Assembly: GCA_002633005.1 (NCBI GenBank)
Contig: NMRA01000066.1
Coordinates: 893,912-957,911 of the forward strand
Length of the DNA stretch: 64,000 nt
Direction: 5' to 3'
Source: Phoronis australis
Lineage: Eukaryota; Phoronida; Phoronidae
Part shown: positions 11,697 through 23,446 of the stretch, piece after piece
Layout of the letters: every line of letters begins with the position of its first letter
How positions within the stretch are numbered: the stretch's first letter is position 1
Position numbers and translations under genes: made by a program
The notes under the pieces: model-generated
Told to the model about the DNA's origin: nothing
The model's input: the letters and a program-made list of their open reading frames with translations, nothing else
Databases searched by the model: none

Positions 11697-13909
11697 CAAG
11701 CGTGTCCCCGGTGATGTGCACAACCAGGTCAAGAAGACGCTGCAGGATATGATGAAGAGGCACAGTAACTTTCGGAGCATTCTCGCCAGCAGGAATGTCA
11801 GCTACGTCCCCGTTGGCCCCAGTTTTATTGACCAGGTACTTTAAGCAGACAAGAGTAGTGGACTTGTATGCAAAGTGGTTACAGGCAAATGTCCTTATTA
11901 ATAGCTCTAAAATCATTTTAGTTAACTATGCTAAAAAAACTTACAACCTTTTCCATGGCAGAAAAATATATTCCTCATCAGGATTTTCAGGCTAAAACCA
12001 TAGATAGGAAGGAAATGTTTTATCAACTGATCTAAGATGTAGGGTTGTGGCAGGGCTTACTGACTTGGATTTTGCCAAAAGAAGAACCTGGGAACACAAA
12101 GTAATTTGACTGAACGTCTCTTATAGGATTCGTTTTATTGACTACAGTGGCGGATCTAGGATATCACAAGGGGGGGGGGCAACTTTTTGTCCGGCTGTAA
12201 GCATTTGCTCAAACTGAACCACGATTGTAGATAGGCATAGCACCGAAGTGGGGGGAGGTCGGGAGGGGGGCAAACCCCCCTCCCGCCCAAGAAATTTTTC
12301 TGTTTTTANNNNNNNNNNNNNNNNNNNNNNNNNNNNNNNNNNNNNNNNNNNNNNNNNNNNNNNNNNNNNNNNNNNNNNNNNNNNNNNNNNNNNNNNNNNN
12401 NNNNNNNNNNNNNNNNNNNNNNNNNNNNNNNNNNNNNNNNNNNNNNNNNNNNNNNNNNNNNNNNNNNNNNNNNNNNNNNNNNNNNNNNNNNNNNNNNNNN
12501 NNNNNNNNNNNNNNNNNNNNNNNNNNNNNNNNNNNNNNNNNNNNNNNNNNNNNNNNNNNNNNNNNNNNNNNNNNNNNNNNNNNNNNNNNNNNNNNNNNNN
12601 NNNNNNNNNNNNNNNNCCCCCCCCCCAACACTAAAACTGAAAACATTTAAATCTTTTTTTATCCGTATAATTTTAATTACCGGGGTTAATTAATAAATTC
12701 AACATTTCCCTACGCTCTTATTGTTTTATTTTTTGCGGCAGCCAAGGGGGGGAGGCCCGGGCCCCCTGGGCCCCCCCCTAAATCCGCCTATGGACTAGGT
12801 ATATTGTGATATTCATCAGTCAGTGTTCTGCTCTCCCGTTGTCTCTCAATTCTGAGTTGTTAACTGGTGTTGCGGTGAAGACCCCTAATTCATTAGAGGT
12901 TACCTGCTTGCCTTCTATTTCAATTGTTTGTCGATTATAAAACCGAATTGGCATTCAGCCTTCATTTGTCACAAGTAACAATGCAACCTGTAACGTTGTC
13001 ATTTCTGCGCCACGTAGGAGACGATACACCGCTGGGAACTGGTGGCACTGAACAGTTAGGCTGCGGCCGCGGCCAATTTGCACCCCCAAAATATTAAAAT
13101 TTTGGGGTAGGCCAAGTTTGGGGGCATTTTGTCAATAGGCACTGCATGTACATGTACGCTCAGTGAATGTGGTTTGTTTGTATTTGCGAACAAGCTGAGA
13201 ATGAAAAAGGCCCACTTTCTCAGCTGTAGTTATACCGTATAACTACAGCTTGAGGCTCAAGATGGTGGCCCCATGTTGCAATTGTGCATTGATGTGTAGC
13301 AACTGAGAAATTTGTCGCGATTTCAGGTAGCCAGATTTGCAAAAAAAAAACTAGTTGGTTAACAGTACTTTTGGACCACATTTTTGGAATCGTTAGGAAA
13401 TTTGCTTTCGGAATCTAATGTTGGTTTAGTAGAGCATTGGCAGGGAAGTAGTGGTTTTGGGTGAAAAGTGCCGATTTTGCATTTTTTGCCCTTTTTTTTC
13501 TTAGTCTGACTTGTGCTCATCTGTAGGGCTTGTGATGTGAAATGACTCAAAACTGTTCTTTATTTGCGTTGCAGTTTTTGTCAGAGTGAAGAAAGTGTGA
13601 AGAGTCAATTGACGTGTGTTGTGACAGGCAAACCCCTGTGAGAACTGCTCAGTAGTGCCTCCACTGGAGCATATCAAAGACAGACTGGACCTTCTTGATG
13701 AGAATCAGCAACGGCAGTTTGACGAATTCCACACAGTGGCCACGAGCACCCGGAAACCAGTGGCCGACGTGGAGTATAATGTTACGTGTGCAGAGAGAGG
13801 AGACGGTGATTGTCTGCACGTGGCTTCAAAAACGTGTTCTTTACTTTCTGCCATTTTTGTTTTCTTGTACCCTCTACTGTTAAAGTGGCTGTATCACTCT
13901 CGGGTGTAA
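11697..13909 (+). CDS. Two exons of an unrecognised protein, possibly with C-terminal membrane helix
   Basis: Exon 11,697-11,835 (after CACTACAG, donor GTACTT) encodes RVPGDVHNQVKKTLQDMM... to SYVPVGPSFIDQ. Exon 13,628 onward (after TTGTGACAG) continues in the same phase with ANPCENCSVVPPLEHIKD, a Gln/Asp-rich helix-like stretch, then Cys-containing sequence, and ends in a hydrophobic run (SLLSAIFVFLYPLLLKWLY) before a stop at 13,907-13,909. The first exon needs an upstream exon leaving two bases of a codon, and none was found in 11,050-11,690. The hydrophobic tail may instead be read-through into an intron. The intron holds the 12.1-12.8 kb transposon and assembly gap. I do not recognise the family. 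Confidence 0.4.
12145..12792 (+). mobile_element. TIR element with 5-bp TSD (contains assembly gap)
   Basis: Starts CAGTGGCGGATCTAGG and ends CCTAAATCCGCCTATG, flanked by GACTA on both sides (12,140-12,144 and 12,793-12,797). Same family and orientation as 21,422-22,426. The interior is lost in a run of N. Confidence 0.85.
12309..12616. other. Assembly gap (N run, 308 bp)
   Basis: Unsequenced or unresolved bases inside the transposon at 12,145-12,792, probably caused by G/C homopolymers and the element's copy number. Open frames reported across it have no value. Confidence 0.99.
13222..13250. repeat. Perfect 14-bp-arm palindrome
   Basis: AGCTGTAGTTATAC, one C, then GTATAACTACAGCT: 14-bp arms with a 1-nt centre. 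Another hairpin (CCCCAAAAT / ATTTTGGGG) lies at 13,084-13,107. Both are in the intron of the 11.7-13.9 kb transcript model. Confidence 0.9.
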
Positions 13910-14699
13910 TGTGATAATCATCTGTTGGAGTAAAGCACGTACTCAGGTGGCTTTTCTTTTGTTATTCTGAGCAATGTGAAACCACTTGCATAATTATGCA
14001 AATTAAGGACGAGATCAGGCCTTGTTCCACAGATAGGAAGACATCGCCATGCATTACAAAGGAAACACGTTACACAGGCTTAGACTGCAAAATCATACCT
14101 CCTACCAAACGCAGTCCGGCCTGAAACGGGGCTCATTTTCAATAATTATGTTCACATGAAGCATGGTTTTTGCGTTGAAGCTTTCTGTTCCGAACTGTCA
14201 TTGACAAGTAATTGTTAAATTGTTTACCGTTTGTCGAGTAAGTATGTGACAGCCTCTTCAGCATTGGGGGACGCTATGTGTTTCTTACTGCCTTTTTATG
14301 TTACAGCACATTTTCTCTGTCTATGTGCCTTTATGTGTTTGTTAGCCTTGATTTACATATTGTCTTTGTGTTTCTTGTCTTTCTCTGTCTTTCCAGTTTT
14401 CTTACCCTTTGTCTTATTCCATGAGTGTCTATAAACATGATTTGTGACATGCTCTACATCTGTGTATGTGTTACAGTACAGTGCAGGTCACTAATATTTT
14501 GTCAAACAGGTGGCAGTGTGACGGCACCCGGACGTGTGGAAGTTAGCTTGGGGGGTCAGTCACCCAGTGAAGCGGGTTATCCTTCAGTCCTACTGCAGCT
14601 GTCCGGCCACTGTATGTTTGATACAATAGTTGCGGCAAGATGCCGTCATCGCTGTCCGTCCATCCGGCGTCTGTCCGGCGTCTGCTGCTCTATCTTCAA

Positions 14700-16275
14700 A
14701 ACCGGTTGACGTATATTCATGAAATTTTGCACATGTGTCCCTTTTATACATGTAGATGGGACGGCAAAGGCGAAGTTTTGGACGGATCCGAGAATTGGTG
14801 TGCCCCCTAGCGGCAATATTAGTTTTTTACGTTTATCTCTGTATCTTAAAAGGTCTTTAACATGTTTTCAAAAGATTTAGTATATAGGCATCTATAAGTG
14901 CGACGATAATATCCTCGAGCTCACGTTTTCGGATGGATTCGACGTACTTTGCGCCACCTAGTGGCCATTTGTACTGTTTTCGAGTCTGTTTTTTAGCGTC
15001 CACCCCTCTATCAACTAAACCGCTCAAAGCATGATTGTGAAAATTGGCATGTATGTTCTTACTGTGAAGAAGACGGTTGACGATGATATTCCTACGACTT
15101 CGACAACTGTGGCGCCTCCGAGTGGCCAATTTTGTTTTTTGCGCGTATGGCTATATCCCTTAAACCATTCACAGGATCTTTACTAAATTTAGTAAGTGCA
15201 TTTACATTATGGATGATGAAAACACACGTGGACGACTTTCGGACAGATCTGACTACTGGTGTGCCACCTAGTGGCAATTTTATTTTTTTACATTTACCTT
15301 TGTATCTTCAAAGGTCCTCAACTTATTTTAATAAAATTTGGTGTACGGGTTTCTGTTAGTGAGGTGACGCTATCTTTCCGTTTTCAGATGGATTCGACCT
15401 AGTTTGCGCCACCTAGTGGTCATATTTACTGTTTTTGAGTCTGTTTCTTGGTGTCCACTCCTCTATCAACCAAACCGCTTTCAGGATAATTGTGAAAATT
15501 AGAATGTATGTTTTTACTATGAAGTGATGGGTGACGATGATTTTCTGATTACTTCGACTACTGTGGCGTCTTCTAGTGGCAATTTCGTTTTTTTCGACCA
15601 CGGCTGTTGTTTATATTACGTTGACAACGGACGACAAGGATTTTCGAATGGATCTGACTCCTGTGTGCCCCCTGGTGGGAATTTTAGTTTTACATGTACA
15701 TTTACCTCTGTATCAACGGATTTTCATAAAATTTTGAATACGGTTATCTATTGGTGAGACGACGCTATCCTGCCGCTTTCGCATGGAATAAAGATATTTT
15801 GCGCCACCTAGTAGCCATTTTTGCTGTTTTCGAGTCTATTTTGGAGTCTGTGCCTCCATCAATCAAATCATTCTAAGGATGGATTTGAAATTTGGCGTAT
15901 ATGTTCTCAGTGTGAAGAGTACCGTTGACCATGACAACTTTGACTACTGTGGCTCCTCCTAGTGGTAGTTTTGTTTTGTTTGGTTTTACGCCCATAGCTG
16001 TATCTCCTAAACCCACTGCAGGATCTTTATTAAATTTAATTAGTAAGTATATTTATATAAAGCTAACAACAGACAATGACGACTTTCCGGCTAATCCAAT
16101 GAACAGTGCTCCCCCCATGTGGCAATTTCATTTTATTCTATTTTTCTTTGTTTCTCTGAAGTTCCATGACGGATTTCTATGAATTTTGGTGTATAGCTTT
16201 CCACTTAAGAAGGAATGACATGTTCTCGAATTTGGATGGATTGTACGCTTTTGCGCCATCGAGTGGCCATTTTTA
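14700..16275. repeat. Higher-order tandem array with CTCF-like motif in each ~150-bp subunit
   Basis: Eleven subunits, each with a core like GCGCCACCTAGTGG, start at 14800, 14951, 15112, 15261, 15406, 15566, 15665, 15801, 15952, 16108 and 16253. They cycle through three types: C (GTGCC...), A (GCGCCACC...) and B (GCGCCTCC/GCTCCTCC), giving a ~400-455-bp trimer repeated three times. The reverse complement of the core (CCACTAGGTGGCGC) fits the CTCF consensus CCASYAGRKGGCRS. Copies at 14951, 15261, 15406 and 15665 fit perfectly; 14800, 15801 and 16253 have one mismatch. Other shared words are CGAGTCTG, CTGTATCTT and GGATCTTTA. Open frames across it are short and not conserved between units. Confidence 0.85.
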
Positions 16276-16379
16276 TGACACAAATAAACAATCCTAAAAG
16301 CGTTTGCGATGCATTCGTGGACGCATTTCTACGCTCCGCGTTGTTCTTCTTCTTCTTGTCTCCGTGCAATTGTAGAAAA

Positions 16380-16455
16380 TTTCGTGATGACCGGGACTTG
16401 ACCCCGGGTTGCACGAGCGACAGTGAAGCATCTAAACCATTCGGCCAAGAGGCAC
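16380..16455 (-). repeat. tRNA-derived SINE head
   Basis: Minus strand carries an A-box-like TTGGCCGAATGGTTTAGATG and a B-box-like GGTCAAGTCCC with flanks that pair partly as a T arm (CCCGGGGTC...CCGGTC). It is followed on the minus strand by an AC/GAA-rich tail near 16,340. Arms do not form a full cloverleaf, so it reads as a SINE rather than a working tRNA gene. It abuts the tandem array. Confidence 0.6.
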
Positions 16456-16529
16456 TTGGCAAGCGCCTTAGAGAGGCTTTATCTAACTGTACGTGTCGTG
16501 ACAACCGGAAGTCACGCTTCACAACACAA

Positions 16530-19260
16530 TGAACTATACTCCTAACTCCTGGTATTGCTCATTGCTCCGTGTGACATCGACAACTCCCTTATTGCATGCA
16601 TTAACATCCAGCAGTGATGGATGTTTGAAATTCCGGGATTATTGTCTTCCTCAGCCATTATATGGGTCCCAACTGGTTAATGTGACTATGCCTAATCGGT
16701 CCGTCAGGCATCACCTTTACTCTGACGGAACGTGATCCTAAAACTTGTGATACAATGGCGGGTACCCATCTTGGATCCCTGCCCTCCTGGGCACCAAAGC
16801 ACAATGTATAAGCGTGGCATACCAACTCTACTTGGGAATCTTAGATACCGCTACCTCGGACTTAGAAGTTTTGGTATCGGAAGATCTCTCGTCATTCCAT
16901 TGCAGAAGCATTTAGTCGTTTACCATGTGGTAACGATCCGCACTTCGACAGGGAGGAAGAGCAAGCTGGCGTGAAGATTGTTTGTTTTGTTATTGACAAG
17001 CATCCAATTAAATCCTGCCAACCACCTTAAATGTTATGTTTTAGAAGAATGGACGACGATGTTGTCAAAGAAAGTATATATTTTGGAGCCTAAAAACGAC
17101 ATCATAAACTCCATGTATGACATCATAGATGATATATGATATATGACAATACTACGAAACTCACGAAGTCTTGCTTTTAAGCGAGTTCCTAGCACTGAAC
17201 TCTACCCTGGTGTCGACTTGACTTTGATGGTTGAGACTAACGCCAGCAGGTTGGAAAGGTCTAACACAACAGCGCTATCTGCCTGAATGGAGTATTTCCC
17301 ACCTTAACAAGCGCGCTTCATGAATCTGGTGAGAGTAGAAAATGCCAAACCTAATTTCGAGTTTCATTTCGAGTAAAAAGATTGGAGACCGGGCCCTGGT
17401 CTGATGGCGCATTAACACACTGCCACTTCTCAATTCATCATTTTTAATCTGAGTAATGAATAAGATGGCGTCGATTTTATAACAGTAAATGGCCAAAGGT
17501 TGGTTATTTCAGAGAAGTCGCGGGTTCCTAGTTATCACCCCTTTAAGCACAACACATTGTGACATTAGAAATATTTGAGCTTAATTGAAATGCACCACAA
17601 ATAAATTGATATTAAGGCATCAGAATGTTTTTCGTTTCGTTTACGTTCAACGTGAAGGTAGCTGAAACGATACATTGGTGTAGGTAGCCGAGAATTGGGA
17701 TGGGGTTGGGGCGTGTGCCTCCATATCATTAAAACAGACGGAAGATAAAACTAACGAAAAGAAAGTTGACATAGCCGGGGAAAGTCCGTGATGGTCGGGG
17801 AGTATAGCTCGTGTCGACAGCCGTGTTATTGGTGATGTCGAAGCCCAAATAGATCTCTAGTAGTGAGTACGTTTCGACGTCGTAACCCAAGGCAAGTGAA
17901 ATTTATGTCCCAAGTGGCAGACTACCGTTGAAATCCAAATAATGTGCTATTGTTTTACAGTAAGCAGATCTCTGCGAACTACCCCTTTCCAATAGTTAGT
18001 CGTATTATTAACGAGCACAAAAGGGTTTCGACTTTTGCTTGGTGTAGGATCATTTTCCATGCGTTCAACGTTTGGCTTGTGGTCGCACAAGATAAAGGCT
18101 GCGTCGGTATCACCACCCAGACTATATGTTTTATTATTTAATTGCACGTCCCTCCTTGATGACTATCGGTCTTCAAATATATTTACCAGGAACTTAATAA
18201 AGCTCACCTTTTTGCAACCCAAAACCAAACAGTATTAGCATGGGGCGGTTGGTAAATGAACTGGACACGTCGGGGAAATAAACTGAGTTGACGTCTATAA
18301 AAATAATTCTATTAAAAATCAACAGAAATGCTTCACTTGATAGGTTTGTATAAATTTGTGTTCTTAGAAAGACTCAACACTTCGTGGTTCAAAATCCTTT
18401 TTTTCGGGCAGACCAGTGCTTGCCGCCCTGTTTCAATATAAAGCTTGTACATTTCACCAGATAGGAGTCTAAGCAGTGGTATTTCTCGCATTTTAGTCGA
18501 ATTATCAATAACAGGGTGTCAATTTTGTACGTCACAATCAATTAGACTCTGACGTACGGTTAGAGATTTGTAAGATATCTATATTGAACTATGGCTCACC
18601 GGCCGGTCAAGCCCACTGAAACTAACTAATCAAACTGGAGAGCATATTATTTGATTTGAAGCTAACAAATCACAAGGAGCATGCATCCCATCGTTTAGAG
18701 GTTCGTCAGAAAGATCCCGTGCGGGTTTACAGGTTACATGTATATCGGTAACATCGAGATCGCAGATTTCAAACATGAATAATTCTTGTCAACGGTGGTG
18801 AATCTTCACCGCGTTGAAGCAACGAATGAGATACATTGGTACATTACCAATACGTGTAAGTATTACAAAACAAACTAATAGATTCCAACCGATAGTGTAG
18901 ACTAAAGATGATTTTCAAAGACGATAAAGTTGTATGAGGCGTTAACAAATTTGGGTGCCGGATGGTAGGCACGCGTTCTGTAACAGAGGGTGACAAGACG
19001 CGGGTATCGGCTGACACCAGGTGGTGAGGCTGTCTCGTCAACGAGTCGGCTCACTAAGGACAAGACCTGCTAAACAACTTCTGATGGAAATCGACATTTC
19101 CTGAATCCGTAAAAAGTAAATAAAGCTTTGTAAGAAGGCCGTTTAAAATCGAAATTGAAAGCATTTGAAACTTTAAAGAGGAAAATCACCTTGGAAACGA
19201 AACACGTCACACTAATTTGCTTGAACAATGAGCTTTTAGCAACGTCATTATCATCATAAT
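16530..19260. other. Intergenic stretch without recognised gene
   Basis: Only short unsupported open frames on both strands. No splice-consistent exon pairs, RNA gene or clear element boundaries were seen. An AT-rich GATATATGATATATGAC run lies near 17,130. Confidence 0.6.
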
Positions 19261-19264
19261 TGAG

Positions 19265-19272
19265 TGACGTCA
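19265..19272. promoter_or_regulatory. CRE palindrome upstream of the 19.3 kb gene
   Basis: TGACGTCA, a full CREB/ATF half-site pair, 73 bp upstream of the ATG at 19,345. The placement suits a proximal promoter element. No TATA box is evident nearby. Confidence 0.45.
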
Positions 19273-19344
19273 CGTTTACTTTTGAATCGTCTGGTCAAGA
19301 CATTGAAACATATTTCGCGGGACACTTGATTTGAAGAGTGCACG

Positions 19345-22300
19345 ATGGACAGAAGAGTAGACTATGATTATGAAGAAATGGATGTGGAAGACGTCCTTAC
19401 ATTGATGAATAATAAAGTGGAGGAAATTAACTGGAGGAAGAGGTAAGCAGAGTCGAATTAAAGTTCCATTACATGTCTATATCTTTAAACTTGTCTGAAT
19501 ACAATTCAAAAGACGAGCTGATCGATACTAGTGTCAAGCAGTCATGGGAAAGAAAATTCAACAAAATTTTACCATTTTTAAATTGTGACGGAACAACCCA
19601 CTTCGTGAATGAGTACAACAGCATGAGGCCAGGTTACCCATCAATTTCAATAGAGGGGACTTAAGGTTTATTCATTTATATTTCGAACGGGCATTCAGCG
19701 AAAAACAGTTTATATGTTTATTTAAAATGTTTTTGTAGATCGCAGAAGCAACTGAGTAAGATCCACAAGGTGGAGGCAAAAATTATGAGCGATATAGAAA
19801 CGGCGCTAATGAAGTTGAGTGGCTGTGTTGAAGAAAAGCGAGCAAAGATATTTAAAGGTTCCAGACCTTATTGTAAGTACATTGTGTTGTCTTGTTCTTA
19901 GCCGGATAAGAGGCCTTAGTCCCGCTTGCTTCGAGTAGAAAGAGATAACGCGGCGTACAATAATTATTTTATAGGGCGTTCTGTGGAAACTGTCAATAAA
20001 ATCCCGTACGCCTTTGTCACGAATCAATTCATTCTTCTGTTACAGGCCAAGCATATGAATCCGTGCAGCAGTATGTTGACGACAGAAAAAAGGCAATATC
20101 TGGTCTACTTTCGGATGTGAAGACCATGAGGATGGAAGCTGAAAAGAAAGAAAAAATCCTCAGAGAGTAGGTTGTCCTCTGGCTCGTTAAGATGAGGATT
20201 GGCTGAACAATATGCATTTTTAATGGTTTGCACAGACTAGTTGTCATGGCTTGTGTCTTTCATGAAAGTGACCTTTTTATCAGGAATAAGTTTTATAATG
20301 TCCTGTCACCATTTACAAAATTCAGGTTCCTTTTCTACATGTATAGGACACATTTCGTATTAAACCACCGTGACAGCAGACCTATTACTGCAATACGCGG
20401 TGCCAGTGCATTTTGTGCTGTGTACATGTACGATATTAAGTGGGCATTTTTTTCTTCCAGGAGCGCAAAAGCAATGGATACGGGAGAGATTAGGGCAAAC
20501 GAAGTGGTGGAGAGGAAAGCTAAGCACGCGATATGCCAGGTCGAAGTCTTGAATGTACGAATACAGTGTGCAACTTAAGTACTTTTTCCTTTTACACTGA
20601 AATCTACTATTTTATTGTTTCCCAGCATTCAACTCAAAATGTATGTGAATCAAAATGTTCTGAGACGACGTAATTAGTTCACTATTTTTCACCGAGTGAT
20701 ATCTTTTCTTTTAGAACAAGAACAATGTCAACGATAAAAAACTTAATGTTAAGAAATGGCGTAGCAGAAAGCCGAAATCAACACCAGATGTCGACACCCT
20801 AAAACAGAAATATATCAAGGTTTGTGATTTTGGTGATATGCTGTTCACTAACGTAAGCTGTTTCATTTTGTAGCCATAATCACGGACACCGAGGTAGCGA
20901 ACATAGTCGTCGTCTTTGTGTTTAGCGTCGTCCTACGTGTTTCCTAAACATCTGTGTACATTTGGTAATTCAGTATACTAGTGTTTGGCACGCCTTGTTT
21001 CATTAACACCACAAGTAGTCATGCGCGTGTGAAATTGTGCACGACTTATTTCTATTAAAACTAGCTTCGACACAATGAACAAGAAGGAACTTTGATGACA
21101 TGCATGTTCCAAGGCAAAACTCAAGGATAGGCGCACAGTGCAACTTCATCAAAAAATCCAGTTGATCAAGAATTTAACCTTGCTCTCCATATTTTCTTTA
21201 CAGTGCCACGAAGAAGCCGATTTCTGCTTCAACGCCACTTTGTGGTCTGCGGAAGCTTCGCTCAATGCGGCCAAAGAAGTCACGCAGGATTTCGCGTTGG
21301 AGAGGTGAGCCAAGTTTTTAGGCAAAATTTGTTTTTCAAACCGATCTGTCTTTTTGATCCTTGCTCAGGGCATTTATATGTAAGTTAACAGAACCCTAAG
21401 CAGCACATAAAGGAGCCGTAGCAGTGGCGGATCTAGGATATCACAAGGGGGGCCCAACATTTTGTCCGGCTGTAAGCACTTGCTCAAACCACGATTGTAG
21501 ATGCGCATAGCTGCACCGAATGGGGGAAGGTTGGAGAAAAATTTCCTGGGTGGGAGGGGGGTTTGTTTTTTCCTATAAAAATCAAGCATTTTCATTGATT
21601 CCTGAAGTATTATCCAAGAAAAAAGGCAAAAACAAACGGAGAACGTGTCAAACGGGAAAAACTGCCAGTACCACAGACTCGAACTCACGACCAGGCGGAT
21701 AGAGCGCGCGTGCTCTACCACTACGCCACCACGATTTAGCAACTAGTTATAAAGTAAGAGACCTACTTCTTTATGGTCCACAGCGTTTGCGCGCGAAACC
21801 TACTTCTTTTTGTAATGCTTATTACACGTTTTATATTTTGTGCAATCGGTTTTTAAAAAAATTGTTGTATTTAAAATAGTCTTCAAATGCCCAAAAGACC
21901 AAATCCGTTTTTCGTGTTGGCAATTATGACGGGTTGCTTTGGAAATCGTCTTAAGTTAAGGTTTGACAAAGAGAGAATTATGAATTTCTGAGTGATTCAC
22001 TAAGGCTTCGATTAAAATTCACATCTTACCAGCAGCTTCTGTTTTTTTCATCATCACTCAGGATCAATTTTCTTTAAAAAATGAAGTAAATTTTGTTCAT
22101 TGCACAGTGGAGCAGACGACGGAAACTTAGACGGAGTCGTAGTGCGCAGCGCCACTACCGGTCACCCGGGATATCGCGGGAGAGCCCATTCTTAGCCATA
22201 GTTCCGTTACGAATGCGCCGTGTTCCGAATTTGACACTTGAAATTGGATCTGAGCCCCCTCCCCCAAACACTAAAACTGCACACATTTAAATCTTGTTTC

Positions 22301-23446
22301 ATCCGTATAATTTTAATTACCGGGGTTAATTAATAAACTCAACATTTCCCTACGCTCTTGCTGTTTTATTTTTTTGCGGCAGCCAAGGGGGGGGGGCGGG
22401 CCACCTGCCCCCTAAATCCGCCTATGCGTAGAAACTGATGACAATATTCCTCTCATTAAGCCTCAAATATTTTCCCCAGGGCTCCGTATATTAAGCACAA
22501 CTCAAAACAGTGAGCGAGAAGGCACGGCTTTAAGAGGAAAACGAAAGTCATAAAATGACTGGTTTCATAACTGTTTACTTTTCCAGAAATGTAACTTCAG
22601 GAGTACATGTAAATGTAAATCAGTCGTGTTTTGACTAATCGTTTTCTGACTAGCGAAAATCGTGTTGCTTCGGTCATAGCACTATAAAGACCCTAAGATG
22701 TATTCAAATAATGGAGTTTCTATTTAACACATACATGTAGATGTGAGTATTATGCCCCAGATCTCAATTTCCCGGAAATTAGGTGCTAAAACTGATGAAG
22801 CAGTTATATTAGTTTATATTTATATGTGCGTGTGTGTATGTATATGTGCGTGTATGTTGTATTTATAATGTACGTGCTTCTGTTTGTATATTCAGGTATG
22901 TGTTGGTGTATACATGTACCTATACTTGCTGATATGTGCGGATGTATAGATGTATGCATGTATGTATCTTTGTATGTACAAGTGTGTGTATGGAAGTGCT
23001 TGCATGCGTAATTACCTTACCTTTGAAAACTGGCCTCTTTCAGGGGAGTTCAGGGTGTCACCACACCCACACAGATACTGACACCCAAACAAGAAACGGA
23101 GACATTCGTAATTAGTATTGAGCCCAAGGGCAGAATAGACTACAAGTGCTGCTTTGGTGCGCACGACTTCGAAGACTTCACGCATGTCACGTCTTCTAAC
23201 AACACGTCAATTCTGACAAACGCGTCAGCTGGTTTCAGTGAAGATTTGATAAGCATATCCGAGTCCGATATTGATTCGCTCGAAGGAACAGATCTTCGCG
23301 CTCAAGGTGACTCCGCACTGTGTCATCAAAAAGTTGTCTCCAGCCACGCTGGCCCTAATTATTCTCATGGCGAACTCAAGGGAGGCAAAAATGGTTTCGT
23401 GGAAATTTCATTCACAGATCTTCCCGGTGTCATTTTGGACAGTTGA
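19345..23446 (+). CDS. Seven-exon gene, unrecognised coiled-coil-type protein
   Basis: Exons 19345-19442, 19739-19872, 20046-20166, 20461-20554, 20715-20819, 21204-21304 and 23044-23446 all have GT-AG borders, and every junction keeps frame, which is strong support. The start is ATG at 19,345 (MDRRVDYDYEEMDVEDVL). The N-terminal half is rich in Lys, Glu and Gln with heptad-like spacing (KQLSKIHKVEAKIMSDIE; VKTMRMEAEKKEKILRE), then a basic stretch (KKWRSRKPKS), then CHEEADFCFNATLWSAEASL. The last exon is Ser/Thr/Asp-rich with a beta-like FVISIEPKGRIDYKCCF and ends VILDS. No signal peptide or membrane segment is seen. AATAAA follows at 23,767. Intron 6 holds a 1-kb transposon. It is convergent with GST2. 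I do not recognise the family and propose no function. Confidence 0.8.
21422..22426 (+). mobile_element. TIR element with 5-bp TSD, complete copy (1,005 bp)
   Basis: Ends CAGTGGCGGATCTAGG ... CCTAAATCCGCCTATG with duplicated CGTAG at 21,417-21,421 and 22,427-22,431. It sits in intron 6 of the 19.3 kb gene. No transposase; it carries a tRNA-like module at 21,662-21,736 and a part shared with 8,173-8,930. The superfamily is unclear: a 5-bp TSD with these ends does not match a class I can name safely. Confidence 0.88.
21662..21736 (-). repeat. tRNA-like Pol III module inside the transposon
   Basis: Minus strand TGGCGTAGTGGTAGAGC (A box, 21,712-21,728) and GAGTTCGAGTC (B box, 21,676-21,686). They are about 44 nt apart, as in a real tRNA. 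The acceptor and anticodon stems do not pair well, so it is a tRNA pseudogene or SINE piece, not a confident tRNA gene. Confidence 0.65.

Noticed and set aside
12209-12646. Open frames spanning 12.2-12.65 kb on both strands
   Set aside because: They run through 308 unknown bases of an assembly gap in a transposon.
14425-14709. Plus-strand frame GGSVTAPGRVEVSLGGQSPSEAG as a third exon of the 11.7 kb transcript
   Set aside because: It has a plausible acceptor at 14,510, but the preceding exon already reaches a stop and no donor in phase links them. It also leads directly into the tandem array.
21662-21736. Functional tRNA gene
   Set aside because: A and B boxes are present with correct spacing, but acceptor and anticodon stems do not pair, and it sits inside a transposon.
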